From an uncultured Prevotellaceae bacterium (GTDB lineage: Bacteria > Bacteroidota > Bacteroidia > Bacteroidales > Bacteroidaceae), in assembly GCA_902761605.1 (NCBI GenBank), contig CACWLC010000006.1, positions 1 to 64,000 of the forward strand: a DNA stretch of 64,000 nt, in the 5' to 3' direction. The position numbers and the translations under genes were made by a program. The notes under the pieces are model-generated. The model saw only the letters and a program-made list of their open reading frames with translations, was not told the DNA's origin and did not search any database. Positions 41,568 through 50,806 of the stretch are shown here, piece by piece (the stretch's first letter is position 1; the number at the start of each line of letters is the position of its first letter).

Positions 41568-42263
41568 GTGAAACAGTTATTACCATCATTTTCGGATATA
41601 AAGAAGTCGCTTCTGGTATATGGCATTGCGTATTTTGCATTGCTGATGCTGGTTCTCGGATTGCAATATGTATATCCGAAAGTAGAGCTGCACATGATGG
41701 TCAATTCTTATCACACAGGCATTCAAGACACCTTCTTTAAGTATTACTCCATGATGGCAGAGTGGCCATTATATGTGTTGGCGCTGCTTCCTTTATTCTG
41801 GAAGAAAATAGGAATGACGGTATTCTTTGCTGTGAGTGAACTGACGGGTGGGGCGATATTGCAGATTTTAAAGCATCTTATCTGTTATGACCGCCCTATA
41901 AGCGTATTCGAGAATCATCCCGATATGGTATTGCCTCTGGTACAGGGGGTAAACATGCATCACAGCAATTCCTTCCCATCCGGACACGCTTCTACATTTT
42001 TTGTGTTCTGTACTTGCTGTGCTATTATCCTGGCATATCACTATCATGTGAAATCAAATCACGTAAACCACAGGAAATGGTGTCTGATCAATCTGTCGAT
42101 GGTGGTACTGTTTATTATGGCAGCACTTGGCGCCTACTCGCGTGTATATCTGTCGCAGCACTTCCTGTCGGATGTGTGCATGGGAAGTATCATCGGCTTT
42201 ATCTCCCCATGTATGATTTACTATTTTGGTAAGGACAAGATCTTGAAACTCAATAAAGAATGA
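41568..42263 (+). CDS. PAP2-family membrane phosphatase
   Basis: A 231-residue membrane phosphatase with the three PAP2 motifs: KHLICYDRP, SFPSGHAST, and SRVYLSQHFLSDVCMG. Such enzymes dephosphorylate lipid A, undecaprenyl pyrophosphate or phosphatidate. The GTG at 41568 keeps a full N-terminus (KQLLPSFSDIKKSLL); the next ATG would cut into helix 1. It overlaps an EptA-like gene by four bases, so it may remove a lipid A phosphate before or after headgroup transfer (LpxE/LpxF role). Confidence 0.85.
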   Translation: MKQLLPSFSDIKKSLLVYGIAYFALLMLVLGLQYVYPKVELHMMVNSYHTGIQDTFFKYYSMMAEWPLYVLALLPLFWKKIGMTVFFAVSELTGGAILQILKHLICYDRPISVFENHPDMVLPLVQGVNMHHSNSFPSGHASTFFVFCTCCAIILAYHYHVKSNHVNHRKWCLINLSMVVLFIMAALGAYSRVYLSQHFLSDVCMGSIIGFISPCMIYYFGKDKILKLNKE

Positions 42264-43816
42264 GATACGATAAAATGAAGAAGTTATTACGCAAGCCAAT
42301 CTCGCTCTTTGTTTTTTCATGTATCGTCAGCATAGGTACATTGTTGTTGTACAACATACCTTTCTTTCGTTATGTTGCTGACAATTCCAACGAAAGCGTA
42401 GGTGGACGGATATTCCTTCTGACATCACTTGTGGTGATCATGCTGGCGCTTAACTTCATGATGACCTATCTTTTGATGTTCTTGATGAGGATTGTGGGTA
42501 GGATTCTGCTTGCCATATTTTCAATCATCAACGCTACGGCTGTATATTTCATTATCACCTATAGCGTGATGATTGATGCGACAACCATTGAGAACGTATT
42601 CAATACCCGATACTCTGAAGCCTCAGGATTCTTCAGTTGGGGATTGTGGCTCTTCATACTGGTTTTTGGCGTGGTGCCGGCCTTGTGGTGCCTGTTGCAG
42701 CCAGTGGTATTCGGTAAGGCAAAGAAACTGGCGGTGTATTGTGGGAGTTCACTGGTTATTGCCCTTGTAGTGTCACTGGCGAATTTCAATCAGACATTAT
42801 TTATCAGTCAGCACGATACTGAGTTGGGCGGATTGCTGCAGCCTTGGTCATATCTGGTTAATACATGTAGAATAGCAAGCTTTAGTATTGATGAGCAGGC
42901 AGAGGAGATAAAACTGCCTGATGCTAAGATTGCAGACAATGATAAGGCTGTGGTGGTACTCGTCATCGGCGAGTCGGCAAGAAAAGCCAACTTCCAGCTC
43001 TACGGCTATAAGCGAGATACAAATCCTCTGCTGTCGAAACTGCAGGATCTGAAGGTATATGAGGCTACATCATGTGCCACCTATACCACAGCGGGATCCA
43101 AGGCAATCCTTGAGCCAAAAGACTCTGGCGACCTGTATGAGCTTCTTCCCAACTATGCATTCCGCACAGGTGTCGACGTAGCCTGGCGCACATCCAACTG
43201 GGGCGAGCCACCTATACATATCGACGAATATCTTACCGACGATGAGCTTGGCGATCAATATCCTGATGTTGATAAAGACTATGACGGAATCCTGTTTGCC
43301 GGAATTCGTCAGCGTATAGAATCGAGTAAGAGCAATAAGGTGTTGATAATCCTCCATACCAGCACAAGTCATGGTCCGAAGTATGCAGATAAATATCCTA
43401 TGGAGTATGAGGTTTATAAGCCTGTGGCCAGGAATGTGGAAGAAGGTGAGAAAAATGTGGGTTTGCTAGTTAATGCTTACGACAACACCATCCGTTACAC
43501 CGACTTCCTTCTCGACAATCTTATCAGCACTCTGCGCGCTATGACAGACTGGAAGAGTGCTATGATATTTATCTCCGACCATGGTGAGTCATTAGGCGAG
43601 AACAAGATGTTTATGCATGGCCTGCCAATGAAACTGGCTCCAAAGGAGCAGTATGAGATACCTTTCCTAGTATGGACTTCTGAAAATTTCAGAAGTTACA
43701 AGACTAAAGACGAACTGCCGGCGGTACTCGAGCAGCACTATATCTTCCATTCGGTTCTCAACCTGTTGTCAATCGATTCGCCTGCCTACAACAAAGACTT
43801 CGATATATTTAAATAA
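42260..43816 (+). CDS. EptA-like phosphoethanolamine transferase
   Basis: A 518-residue inner-membrane enzyme: five N-terminal helices (to about 180), then a periplasmic sulfatase-fold domain with VVLVIGESARKANFQLYGY, the Thr nucleophile in ATSCATYTTAGSKAIL, LHTSTSHGP, and ISDHGESLGE. These enzymes add phosphoethanolamine to lipid A or core sugars and change polymyxin sensitivity. It sits between a PAP2 phosphatase and an LpxL-like acyltransferase, a lipid A remodelling operon. Confidence 0.9.
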   Translation: MRYDKMKKLLRKPISLFVFSCIVSIGTLLLYNIPFFRYVADNSNESVGGRIFLLTSLVVIMLALNFMMTYLLMFLMRIVGRILLAIFSIINATAVYFIITYSVMIDATTIENVFNTRYSEASGFFSWGLWLFILVFGVVPALWCLLQPVVFGKAKKLAVYCGSSLVIALVVSLANFNQTLFISQHDTELGGLLQPWSYLVNTCRIASFSIDEQAEEIKLPDAKIADNDKAVVVLVIGESARKANFQLYGYKRDTNPLLSKLQDLKVYEATSCATYTTAGSKAILEPKDSGDLYELLPNYAFRTGVDVAWRTSNWGEPPIHIDEYLTDDELGDQYPDVDKDYDGILFAGIRQRIESSKSNKVLIILHTSTSHGPKYADKYPMEYEVYKPVARNVEEGEKNVGLLVNAYDNTIRYTDFLLDNLISTLRAMTDWKSAMIFISDHGESLGENKMFMHGLPMKLAPKEQYEIPFLVWTSENFRSYKTKDELPAVLEQHYIFHSVLNLLSIDSPAYNKDFDIFK

Positions 43817-43831
43817 AGAATAATCAGCAAC

Positions 43832-44770
43832 ATGAACTATTTCCTGTATTATATATTATTAGGTGTCTGGTGCTTGTTCTCCCTGTTGCCGTTGAGGATA
43901 CACTATATCATTTCCGACTTCTTGTTTTGGTTGCTTTATAAGGTGATAGGATACCGCAGAAGGGTGGTATGGAAGAACCTTTCGGCTTCATTCCCAGAGA
44001 AGAGTGAAGCGGAACTGAAAGAGATAGAACGCGGATTCTACCATTTCCTGTGCGATTACTTCGTTGAGACGGTTAAGATGATGACCATCAGCAAAAAGGA
44101 GATAAAGAGGAGGATAGTATACAAGGGCATAAAAGATCTGGATGAGGTGATAGAGAGTGGACAGTCGATAGCGTTGTATTTAGGCCACTACTGTAATTGG
44201 GAGTGGGTAACTTCGATGCCGCTGTGGGTAACACCTAAGGTACAGTGCGGACAGATTTACCATCCGTTGGAGAATAAATATTTTGATAAGCTCCTATTGC
44301 GCAGTCGCGAGAGGTTGAGTTCCCTGTGTATTTCCATGCAAGACACCCTGCGCGAGGTGGTAAGATACAAACGTGAAGGACAGCCTATAATGATCGGATA
44401 TATCTCAGACCAGGCTCCGAACTGGGTTAATATCCATCACTGGGTGGATTTCCTGAATCAAGATACACCTGTGTTCACCGGCACTGAACGGATTGTGAAA
44501 AAGATGAACCATGCGGTGTTCTATGTGGATATGCGTCGTATAAAGCGTGGGTATTATGAGGCGGAATTTAAACTGATGACGCGTGCCCCTAAGGAGTTAG
44601 AGGACTTCAAGTTGACGGATATGTATTTTGATATGTTGGAGAAGAGTATCCGTCGGGCTCCTGAGTTCTGGTTGTGGAGTCACAACAGATGGAAGCGCAC
44701 TCGAAAGGAGTTTAATGAGCGCTTTGAAGTGATCGATGGGAAAGTCATCGCCAAGGGTCACACAGACTAA
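43832..44770 (+). CDS. lipid A biosynthesis acyltransferase, LpxL/HtrB-like
   Basis: A 312-residue protein with an N-terminal membrane anchor (YYILLGVWCLFSLLPL) and the acyltransferase motif LYLGHYCNWEWVTS (H-x4-E). IGYISDQAPNWVNIHHWVDF matches the family's second conserved block. It adds a secondary acyl chain to lipid A on the inner face of the inner membrane. Last gene of the operon. Confidence 0.88.
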   Translation: MNYFLYYILLGVWCLFSLLPLRIHYIISDFLFWLLYKVIGYRRRVVWKNLSASFPEKSEAELKEIERGFYHFLCDYFVETVKMMTISKKEIKRRIVYKGIKDLDEVIESGQSIALYLGHYCNWEWVTSMPLWVTPKVQCGQIYHPLENKYFDKLLLRSRERLSSLCISMQDTLREVVRYKREGQPIMIGYISDQAPNWVNIHHWVDFLNQDTPVFTGTERIVKKMNHAVFYVDMRRIKRGYYEAEFKLMTRAPKELEDFKLTDMYFDMLEKSIRRAPEFWLWSHNRWKRTRKEFNERFEVIDGKVIAKGHTD

Positions 44771-44791
44771 AAAAATCTGTTTATTTCTCCA

Positions 44792-46114
44792 TTACCCTTC
44801 TTCGCCAAAGAGGGTGGCGCTGGTGGAACCTGTAATCCTTACACGCACAGTCTCGCCGATATGATGCGAACCCTTATCGAATACTACCATCTTGTTTTGC
44901 TCAGTGCGTCCACAGAGTTGCTCTCGGGAACGTTTTGAGAAACCCTCTACGAGCACGTCAAACTCCTTGCCCTCGTCTTTCTTGTTCTGTATGGCCGACA
45001 TCTCTGTCTGCAGGGCGATGAGCTCGTTGAGCCTACGAATCTTCTCTTCCTCAGGCACATTGTCGGGCATATGCTTCGAGGCATAGGTACCAGGTCGCTC
45101 AGAGTATTTGAACATGAAAGCAGAGTCATATCCAACCTCACGCATAAGACTAAGCGACAACTGATGATCCTCCTCTGTCTCAGAGTGATAGCCTACGAAG
45201 ATATCTGTCGACAATCCGCAGTCGGGGATGATACGACGGATGGCATGTACACGGTCCATGTACCATTCACGGGTGTATTTACGGTTCATGAGTTTCAGGA
45301 TTCTGTCGCTTCCGCTCTGAACAGGCAGATGGATATGCTTGCATACGTTCGGCATTTCTGCGATGACCTTAAGGGTCTCATCACTCATGTCTTTAGGATG
45401 GGATGTGGTAAAGCGGACACGCATCTCTGGAACCTCTTCTGCCACGCGGCGCAGGAGATTAGGAAAATCCAGGGTTCCTAGATTGTCTAGGTTTTCCAGT
45501 CTATAAGAATTGACATTCTGTCCTAAGAGCGTAACCTCCTTATACCCCTTGTCTCTCAGATCGCGCACCTCTTTTAATATGCTCTCCACATCACGGCTTC
45601 GTTCACGACCTCTGGTATAAGGCACGATGCAATAGTGACAGAAGTTGTTGCAGCCACGCATGATGCTTATAAAACCTCCTATCTTATGACCTAAGCCTAT
45701 ACGTTGGGGAACCACATCTTTATAGGTCTCGGTGGTAGACAGTTCGATGTTTATCGCCTTATGTCCTAATTCTGCCTGAGCGATGAGGTCTGGCAACGAC
45801 ATATATGCATCCGGTCCTGCAACGAGGTCGGCATGATGATTTTCAAGCAGGTCCTGCTGTGCTCTCTCTGCCATACAGCCCAGCACTCCGATAATCAGCG
45901 GATGCTTGCGACGAATGGCAGCGAGGGCTTCAAGACGATGATATATCTTCTGCTCTGCATTGTCTCTGACAGAGCATGTGTTCAGGAACACGGCATCAGC
46001 ATCGTCGACGCTCTCTGTGGTCTCATAGCCAGCCATCTGCATCACGGATGCTACTACCTCCGAGTCTGCCACGTTCATCTGGCACCCGTAGGTTTCTATA
46101 TATAATTTCTTCAT
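44792..46114 (-). CDS. miaB: tRNA-2-methylthio-N6-dimethylallyladenosine synthase
   Basis: A 440-residue radical SAM methylthiotransferase from ATG 46114 (MKKLYIETYGCQMNVADSE). N-terminal UPF0004 domain with three Fe-S cysteines (YGCQMN, LNTCSVRDNAEQK, GVLGCMAERAQ), radical SAM cluster in RGCNNFCHYCIVPYTRGRE, and a C-terminal TRAM domain. It modifies A37 of tRNAs reading UNN codons. A further 19 in-frame residues upstream overlap the promoter and are not counted. Confidence 0.95.
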   Translation of the reverse strand: MKKLYIETYGCQMNVADSEVVASVMQMAGYETTESVDDADAVFLNTCSVRDNAEQKIYHRLEALAAIRRKHPLIIGVLGCMAERAQQDLLENHHADLVAGPDAYMSLPDLIAQAELGHKAINIELSTTETYKDVVPQRIGLGHKIGGFISIMRGCNNFCHYCIVPYTRGRERSRDVESILKEVRDLRDKGYKEVTLLGQNVNSYRLENLDNLGTLDFPNLLRRVAEEVPEMRVRFTTSHPKDMSDETLKVIAEMPNVCKHIHLPVQSGSDRILKLMNRKYTREWYMDRVHAIRRIIPDCGLSTDIFVGYHSETEEDHQLSLSLMREVGYDSAFMFKYSERPGTYASKHMPDNVPEEEKIRRLNELIALQTEMSAIQNKKDEGKEFDVLVEGFSKRSREQLCGRTEQNKMVVFDKGSHHIGETVRVRITGSTSATLFGEEG

Positions 46115-46211
46115 CTTTTGAATTATTTTGGTGCAAAGGTAGCAAATAATTGCGAAATGTGCATTGTGCATTGTGATTTATTTTGTACTTTTGCAGCCAA
46201 ATTAGAAAAAA

Positions 46212-47129
46212 ATGACCAAAATAGGAATATCAAAAGCTGTTTTTCTAACTGAACTGCGCGACTATGTGATGATTTTCATCGCTATGATGTCTTATTGTAT
46301 AGGATGGAATATCTTCCTGCTTCCCAACAGTATCACTACTGGTGGTGTGCCTGGCGTATCATCTGTAATCTTCTGGGGTACGGGAATACCTGTACAATGG
46401 ACATACTTTGGCATAAATGCCATACTGCTCCTGATAGCATTGAGGATACTGGGGTGGAAATTCTGTGTTAAGACGATATATGCCGTAGTAGTGCTGACTG
46501 TGGCCACAACCTATGTCAATGCCAACTACCATGGCCATCTGTTGCGAGACCAGCCGTTTATGGCTTCAATCATCGGAGCTGTGTTCTGTGGCTCTGGAGT
46601 GGGGCTCGGCCTTGGCTCGAATGGATCTACAGGAGGTACGGATATTATTGCGGCTATAGTAAATAAGTATCGCGATATCTCGCTGGGGCGTGTCATACTG
46701 ATATGCGATGTGATAATCATCTCGAGTTCTTATTTCGTGCTGAAAGATTGGGAGAAGGTGATCTACGGCTATGTGGTGCTCTATGTTACAGCCTTCTGTA
46801 TCGACCAGATGGTAAACTCCATGCGTCGTTCCGTACAGTTCTTCATCATCTCTGAGAAATATCATGAGATAGGTGAGCGTATAAATAAGGAGCCTCATCG
46901 CGGATGTACTGTCATAGATGCCCAGGGATTCTATTCTGGTCGCGATGTGAAGATGCTCTTCGTGTTGGCAAAGCGTCGTCAGAGTGAAGTTATCTTCCGT
47001 ATTATCAACGATATAGACCCTCATGCCTTTGTGTCGCAGAGTGCTGTCATCGGTGTTTATGGCGAGGGATTCGATAGGTTCAAAGTGCGTACGAAAAAGC
47101 CGAAAATACTTTCCGAAGAGAAAGTTTAA
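46212..47129 (+). CDS. YitT-family membrane protein (DUF2179)
   Basis: A 305-residue protein: five transmembrane helices (NIFLLPNSITTGGVPGVSSV; GVGLGLGSNGSTGGTDIIAA) and a C-terminal cytoplasmic DUF2179 domain (HRGCTVIDAQGFYSGRD; VSQSAVIGVYGEGF). Function unknown. Driven by TACTTTTG just upstream and divergent from miaB. Its stop codon overlaps an RprY-type box. Confidence 0.9.
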   Translation: MTKIGISKAVFLTELRDYVMIFIAMMSYCIGWNIFLLPNSITTGGVPGVSSVIFWGTGIPVQWTYFGINAILLLIALRILGWKFCVKTIYAVVVLTVATTYVNANYHGHLLRDQPFMASIIGAVFCGSGVGLGLGSNGSTGGTDIIAAIVNKYRDISLGRVILICDVIIISSSYFVLKDWEKVIYGYVVLYVTAFCIDQMVNSMRRSVQFFIISEKYHEIGERINKEPHRGCTVIDAQGFYSGRDVKMLFVLAKRRQSEVIFRIINDIDPHAFVSQSAVIGVYGEGFDRFKVRTKKPKILSEEKV

Positions 47130-47145
47130 CCTAAAAATAACATAC
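47125..47145 (+). promoter_or_regulatory. candidate RprY-type box 2
   Basis: TTAAC (47126-47130) and ATAAC (47137-47141), 11 bp apart. TTTG (47148-47151) and TATCTTTG (47175-47182) follow with 23-bp spacing, longer than the usual 20, as expected for an activator-dependent promoter. Confidence 0.55.
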
Positions 47146-47207
47146 ATTTTGCTTTATATTTCATCTTTTCTGCTTATCTTTGCACTCGGAAAGAAACTAT
47201 ACGAGAG

Positions 47208-47987
47208 ATGAGAAAGGCAATCATGTATCTCCTTTTGGCACTCGGCATTGTGCTTGGTGTGCTATTTGTGGGTGGGGCCATAGCAGGCTTCGCTGCAGGA
47301 TACATTGATGGCTTTAATGGGAATGAACTGGGCACTACAAATCCTGTAAGTATGGTGATTGGCAGCGGGTTCTTTATCCTGATACTTCTTTGTATAGTGA
47401 TGAACTGGGTGTTCCTGCATTTCCGTTTTGCATCGTATGGCATTGGCCGTATCCCCAAGCCTGTACTCCTAAAGTCGTTGCTTTGGATGATGGTGGCGAT
47501 GGGAGGCTTGGCTTTCCTCAGTGCCGTAGTATATGTGCCTACGCAGGACCCAGATACAACTATACGCGAATCGTATCAGTGGATGCAGTCTCACTTTCTG
47601 TTGTCGTTGTTGCTGATTGCTGTTGTTGAAGCAACGGGCAATTTGGTTCTTTATGGCGCAGTGCTTCGTGAGGTGCTCGACTGGAAGCATCGCCCGGAAA
47701 TTATCATTCCTGTCTTTGCAGGAATAATAGGACTCGTGTCAGGGCTTATAGGTGAGGTACATCTTATGATTCCTACGATGATGACAGTTGTCATTGAGGG
47801 CTGGGTGTATGAATATAGCCGCAGCGTGATACCTGGGATAATAGGCGATGTGTTCTTCTGGGCAGTCTATCTGGCTATCATGGGATTCACCTTCCCCTGG
47901 TGGTGCTTTCTGATTGCTGTTGCAATTATTATTCCTAGCGCGTACCTTACAATAAAAACGATGGACCCTTACAAGCCCATCGACTAA
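47208..47987 (+). CDS. polytopic membrane protein, CPBP-like
   Basis: A 259-residue protein with about seven transmembrane helices. VVEATGNLVLYGAVLREVL and the later GLIGEVHLMI and GDVFFWAVYLAIMGF segments loosely follow the CPBP intramembrane protease layout, but the usual EExxxR motif is reduced to a single Glu. It may be an inactive relative. The promoter at 47175 carries an RprY-type box, so it is probably under the two-component system encoded next to it. Confidence 0.6.
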   Translation: MRKAIMYLLLALGIVLGVLFVGGAIAGFAAGYIDGFNGNELGTTNPVSMVIGSGFFILILLCIVMNWVFLHFRFASYGIGRIPKPVLLKSLLWMMVAMGGLAFLSAVVYVPTQDPDTTIRESYQWMQSHFLLSLLLIAVVEATGNLVLYGAVLREVLDWKHRPEIIIPVFAGIIGLVSGLIGEVHLMIPTMMTVVIEGWVYEYSRSVIPGIIGDVFFWAVYLAIMGFTFPWWCFLIAVAIIIPSAYLTIKTMDPYKPID

Positions 47988-47990
47988 TTA

Positions 47991-48689
47991 TCAGTTTTCT
48001 ATTAACTGCAGTCCGATTCCCCGTACTGTCTTCAGCGTTATTCTTGGCTCGTCGGCAAGCAGTTTCCTGAGTTTATTCACAAAGACATCGAGAGAACGTG
48101 AGGCGAAATAGTCGTCTTCTGTATTCCAGAAACGGCTGAGGATGGCTTCACGACGTACCACATTATTCTTATTGTCGGCTAAGAGCTGAAGTATCTTTGC
48201 CTCTCTGACGGTGATGGTCTGCGAGGCTCCGGTCTCGTCGTTGCGCAGAGTGGCGTGATCGGCATCGAGGGTGTATTTGCCAAGTTTGTAGTGACTCGTC
48301 ACTTTTTGAGTCTTGGCACCACCACGCATCTTCATAAGGGCCTGTATATGCGCATCGAGCTCCTCGGGAACGAATGGTTTCTTAACGTAGTTGTTGATGC
48401 CCAGACGATAGCCAGCCTTCACGTCATTAGGCGATGTGAGGGCAGAGGTGAAGATGATTATCACGTCGCCATCAGTCTCACGGATACGTTCCACCATCTC
48501 GAAGCCGTTCATTACCGGCATGTCGATATCAGATATGATGACATCTGGGTGATGCTCCTCCCAGGCTTTTACACCTTCTTTACCGTTGGAGGCTGTGATA
48601 ACCTCGTAACCTCCGATTATGTCTTCGAGACCTGTCTTCTCAATATATGCCAACGACTCGTCGTCTTCCACTAACAATAACTTTATCAT
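47991..48689 (-). CDS. rprY: OmpR-family response regulator, RprY-like
   Basis: A 232-residue regulator: receiver domain with acidic pocket LLVEDDESLAY, phospho-acceptor Asp in DVIISDIDMPVMNGFE, Thr/Ser in IIFTSALTSP, Lys in VKKPF, and C-terminal winged helix (ITVREAKILQLLADNKNNVV; SRSLDVFVNKLRKLL). OmpR-family proteins bind 11-bp-phased direct repeats, which are found at four neighbouring sites. It overlaps the kinase gene by four bases. Confidence 0.9.
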   Translation of the reverse strand: MIKLLLVEDDESLAYIEKTGLEDIIGGYEVITASNGKEGVKAWEEHHPDVIISDIDMPVMNGFEMVERIRETDGDVIIIFTSALTSPNDVKAGYRLGINNYVKKPFVPEELDAHIQALMKMRGGAKTQKVTSHYKLGKYTLDADHATLRNDETGASQTITVREAKILQLLADNKNNVVRREAILSRFWNTEDDYFASRSLDVFVNKLRKLLADEPRITLKTVRGIGLQLIEN

Positions 48690-49981
48690 ACGTTCTTGGG
48701 AATATAAAGTGTAAATTCAGAATACTTGTCCTTTTCGCTCGATACTGTGACCTTTCCTCCGTGTGCCTGCATCACCTGATCAACGTAGTTGAGTCCGAGT
48801 CCGAAACCGGATACTCCTCCCTTGCGGTTCTTCTCATGGATGGCGGCCCGCCCGAACTTGTCGAATATCACCTGTTGTTCTTCTTTTGTGATGCCGATGC
48901 CGTTATCGCGTACCTTTAATAATACGTTCTTGTCGGTATCGAAAGTCTTAATGTTTATTTCTATCTCGTCTTTGGAGTATTTTAATGCGTTGTCGATGAG
49001 GTTGGCGATGGCTTCTGTGAGATACTGCTCATCGGCCATAACCTTCTTAACTTCCAAGACAGTATTAACCTCTATAGGCTTTGTGGCTTTAGCCTTTGCC
49101 TTCTCCACAAGGTCGTCGATGATTGGCTCAAGGTCTATATCATTTTTGTTGAGGATGAGTTTCTTGTTCTCGAGTTTAGATATTGTGAGCAATTTGTTGA
49201 CTAATGCCAGTAGATGCTCTGCCTCGCTCTCGATGATAGAGTAGTATTTCTCCTTTATCTGTGGCTTGTCGTCAACTTTGCCGCTATGCAGGAAATGGGC
49301 TCCCATGATGATGCTCGACAGTGGCGACTTCATATCGTGCACCATGGCGTATGAGAAGTCATTGCGCAGTTCTGTCATCTGTTCTTGTTCCGTGATGAAA
49401 CGAAGCAATTGGATGATGATGATGGCGAAGAACCCGAGGATAATGGCACTGATAAGGAATAGCGGACTCAATCTCTGGGCTAATTCGGGATAGGGATTGT
49501 TAAGTGCTATCAGAACAGCCTTTGACTGGTCTCTACGGATACTTACAGGCTTTGTCTTTATCGACCACGAAGAACTTCTGTCATTGTTTTGTCGCAATAC
49601 TTTCCCCTCGGCATTGACCTCCTGGATGGTTACGTCTCTGTTGATATGAGCCACGCTCAACAGCGAGTCGACAAATATAGCAATAGTGTCGAGCGATATC
49701 TCAGAGTGATATTTGCGGCTCAGGGCATCGTTCATTCCTTCGACTGATGAGTCGAGAGACAGATTGCCTCGTGCCTCAGGAAGACTCAGGGTGTCGCCTT
49801 GGGTTACAAGGTCTGCTCGCTGGTAACTCTCGTAGAACATCGCCCAGGTGAGTTGGGCAGAGGCCCTCTCGGTTATGTCTCTGGTAACAGAGCGGTATGT
49901 CATCCACATATATAATGCCAGTAGCAGCAAGACAGCCACTGCACTCACTATCGACACATTCCTATATCTGTTGCTATGCAT
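48686..49981 (-). CDS. rprX: sensor histidine kinase, RprX-like
   Basis: A 431-residue kinase: first membrane helix (9-27), periplasmic sensor region (28-175), second helix (about 176-195), phospho-His in YAMVHDMKSPLSSIIMG, and ATPase motifs DNALKYSKDEI, VRDNGIGITKEEQ, GFGLGLNYV. A TACCTTTG box (49991-49998 on the minus strand) lies 10 bp upstream. Stimulus unknown; Bacteroides RprX/RprY were linked to porin expression and tetracycline responses. Confidence 0.9.
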   Translation of the reverse strand: MHSNRYRNVSIVSAVAVLLLLALYMWMTYRSVTRDITERASAQLTWAMFYESYQRADLVTQGDTLSLPEARGNLSLDSSVEGMNDALSRKYHSEISLDTIAIFVDSLLSVAHINRDVTIQEVNAEGKVLRQNNDRSSSWSIKTKPVSIRRDQSKAVLIALNNPYPELAQRLSPLFLISAIILGFFAIIIIQLLRFITEQEQMTELRNDFSYAMVHDMKSPLSSIIMGAHFLHSGKVDDKPQIKEKYYSIIESEAEHLLALVNKLLTISKLENKKLILNKNDIDLEPIIDDLVEKAKAKATKPIEVNTVLEVKKVMADEQYLTEAIANLIDNALKYSKDEIEINIKTFDTDKNVLLKVRDNGIGITKEEQQVIFDKFGRAAIHEKNRKGGVSGFGLGLNYVDQVMQAHGGKVTVSSEKDKYSEFTLYIPKNV

Positions 49982-50053
49982 AAGTGCCTACAAAGGTATG
50001 AAAATCTTATCTTACAGAGCATAATTTTTACGTTTGTTAACACAGAAATCGCA

Positions 50054-50081
50054 TTTAACCTAAAGATAACATTCAGATAAC
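50054..50081 (+). promoter_or_regulatory. candidate RprY-type box 3, three repeats
   Basis: TTAAC (50055-50059), ATAAC (50066-50070), ATAAC (50077-50081): three half-sites in exact 11-bp phase. They lie upstream of TACCTTTG (50104-50111) of the DUF3836 gene and also about 56 bp behind the divergent rprX promoter. Confidence 0.6.
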
Positions 50082-50152
50082 TTAAAGTTTTTGTAGTTAA
50101 TCGTACCTTTGCAACGTCAAATAGAAAAAATAACATTTAAAATTCAAGAGAT

Positions 50153-50638
50153 ATGGAATCAATTATCACAGTAGCAACAGTAGTTACAATGTACATGAAT
50201 GCCGTTAACAGCACCGATGCAAACTATATGTATAACGGCGAGATGGAAGACGGAGTAGTAAACAAGATTGAGGTTTACGAGCGTAACGACAACCAGCAGA
50301 TGGAGCAGAAGATGGAGTACTGCTACTATTACGATGAGCAGGGCCGTCTTGCCGACAAGGAGATGCTATCATGGGATGAGGCAAAGAAGAGTTGGACAAA
50401 GAGCAGTCGTCTTACCTATAAATATTATAAGAACGGTTATAATGTAGAGGTTAGTCATTGGAATAAAGAGAAGCAGGCTTACGAGCTCCCATCAGAGGTG
50501 ACTCTCTATCGTTCTCAGGCTCCAAACCTTACTACTGTTAAGACATATAAGATGAACGAGAAGCAGGACAATATGTACCTCACAAGCAGTATGGTTGTCA
50601 TGGAGCCAATCGAAAACAGTCTGCTCGCCATAAGATAA
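50153..50638 (+). CDS. DUF3836 family protein
   Basis: A 161-residue protein matching DUF3836 (YERNDNQQMEQKMEYCYYYD; WDEAKKSWTKSSRLTYKYYK). The short hydrophobic N-terminus (MESIITVATVVTMYMNAVNS) may be a signal peptide. Function unknown; Prevotella and Bacteroides carry many copies. A promoter with three RprY-type half-sites suggests envelope-stress control. Confidence 0.82.
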   Translation: MESIITVATVVTMYMNAVNSTDANYMYNGEMEDGVVNKIEVYERNDNQQMEQKMEYCYYYDEQGRLADKEMLSWDEAKKSWTKSSRLTYKYYKNGYNVEVSHWNKEKQAYELPSEVTLYRSQAPNLTTVKTYKMNEKQDNMYLTSSMVVMEPIENSLLAIR

Positions 50639-50672
50639 ACGATTCAAAAATTATACTCTCTCTAATTATATT

Positions 50673-50715
50673 CCCCGTCATACATGAGTCATTATGTTTG
50701 GCGGGGCTCATTTTT
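50673..50715 (+). terminator. terminator after DUF3836
   Basis: CCCCG (50673-50677) pairs with CGGGG (50702-50706), and ATGAG pairs with CTCAT, followed by five T. It abuts the next RprY-type box. Confidence 0.6.
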
Positions 50716-50733
50716 AACATAAAAATAACATTC
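50713..50733 (+). promoter_or_regulatory. candidate RprY-type box 4
   Basis: TTAAC (50714-50718) and ATAAC (50725-50729), 11 bp apart; then TTTG (50736-50739) and TATCTTTG (50763-50770) with 23-bp spacing. The gap from box to TTTG is two bases, the same as at box 2. Confidence 0.6.
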
Positions 50734-50806
50734 GATTTGCATAGTGTTACAAAAAAAGTGTGTATCTTTGCAAACGAAAAAGTTGAATCAACTAAATTGT
50801 GTCAAA

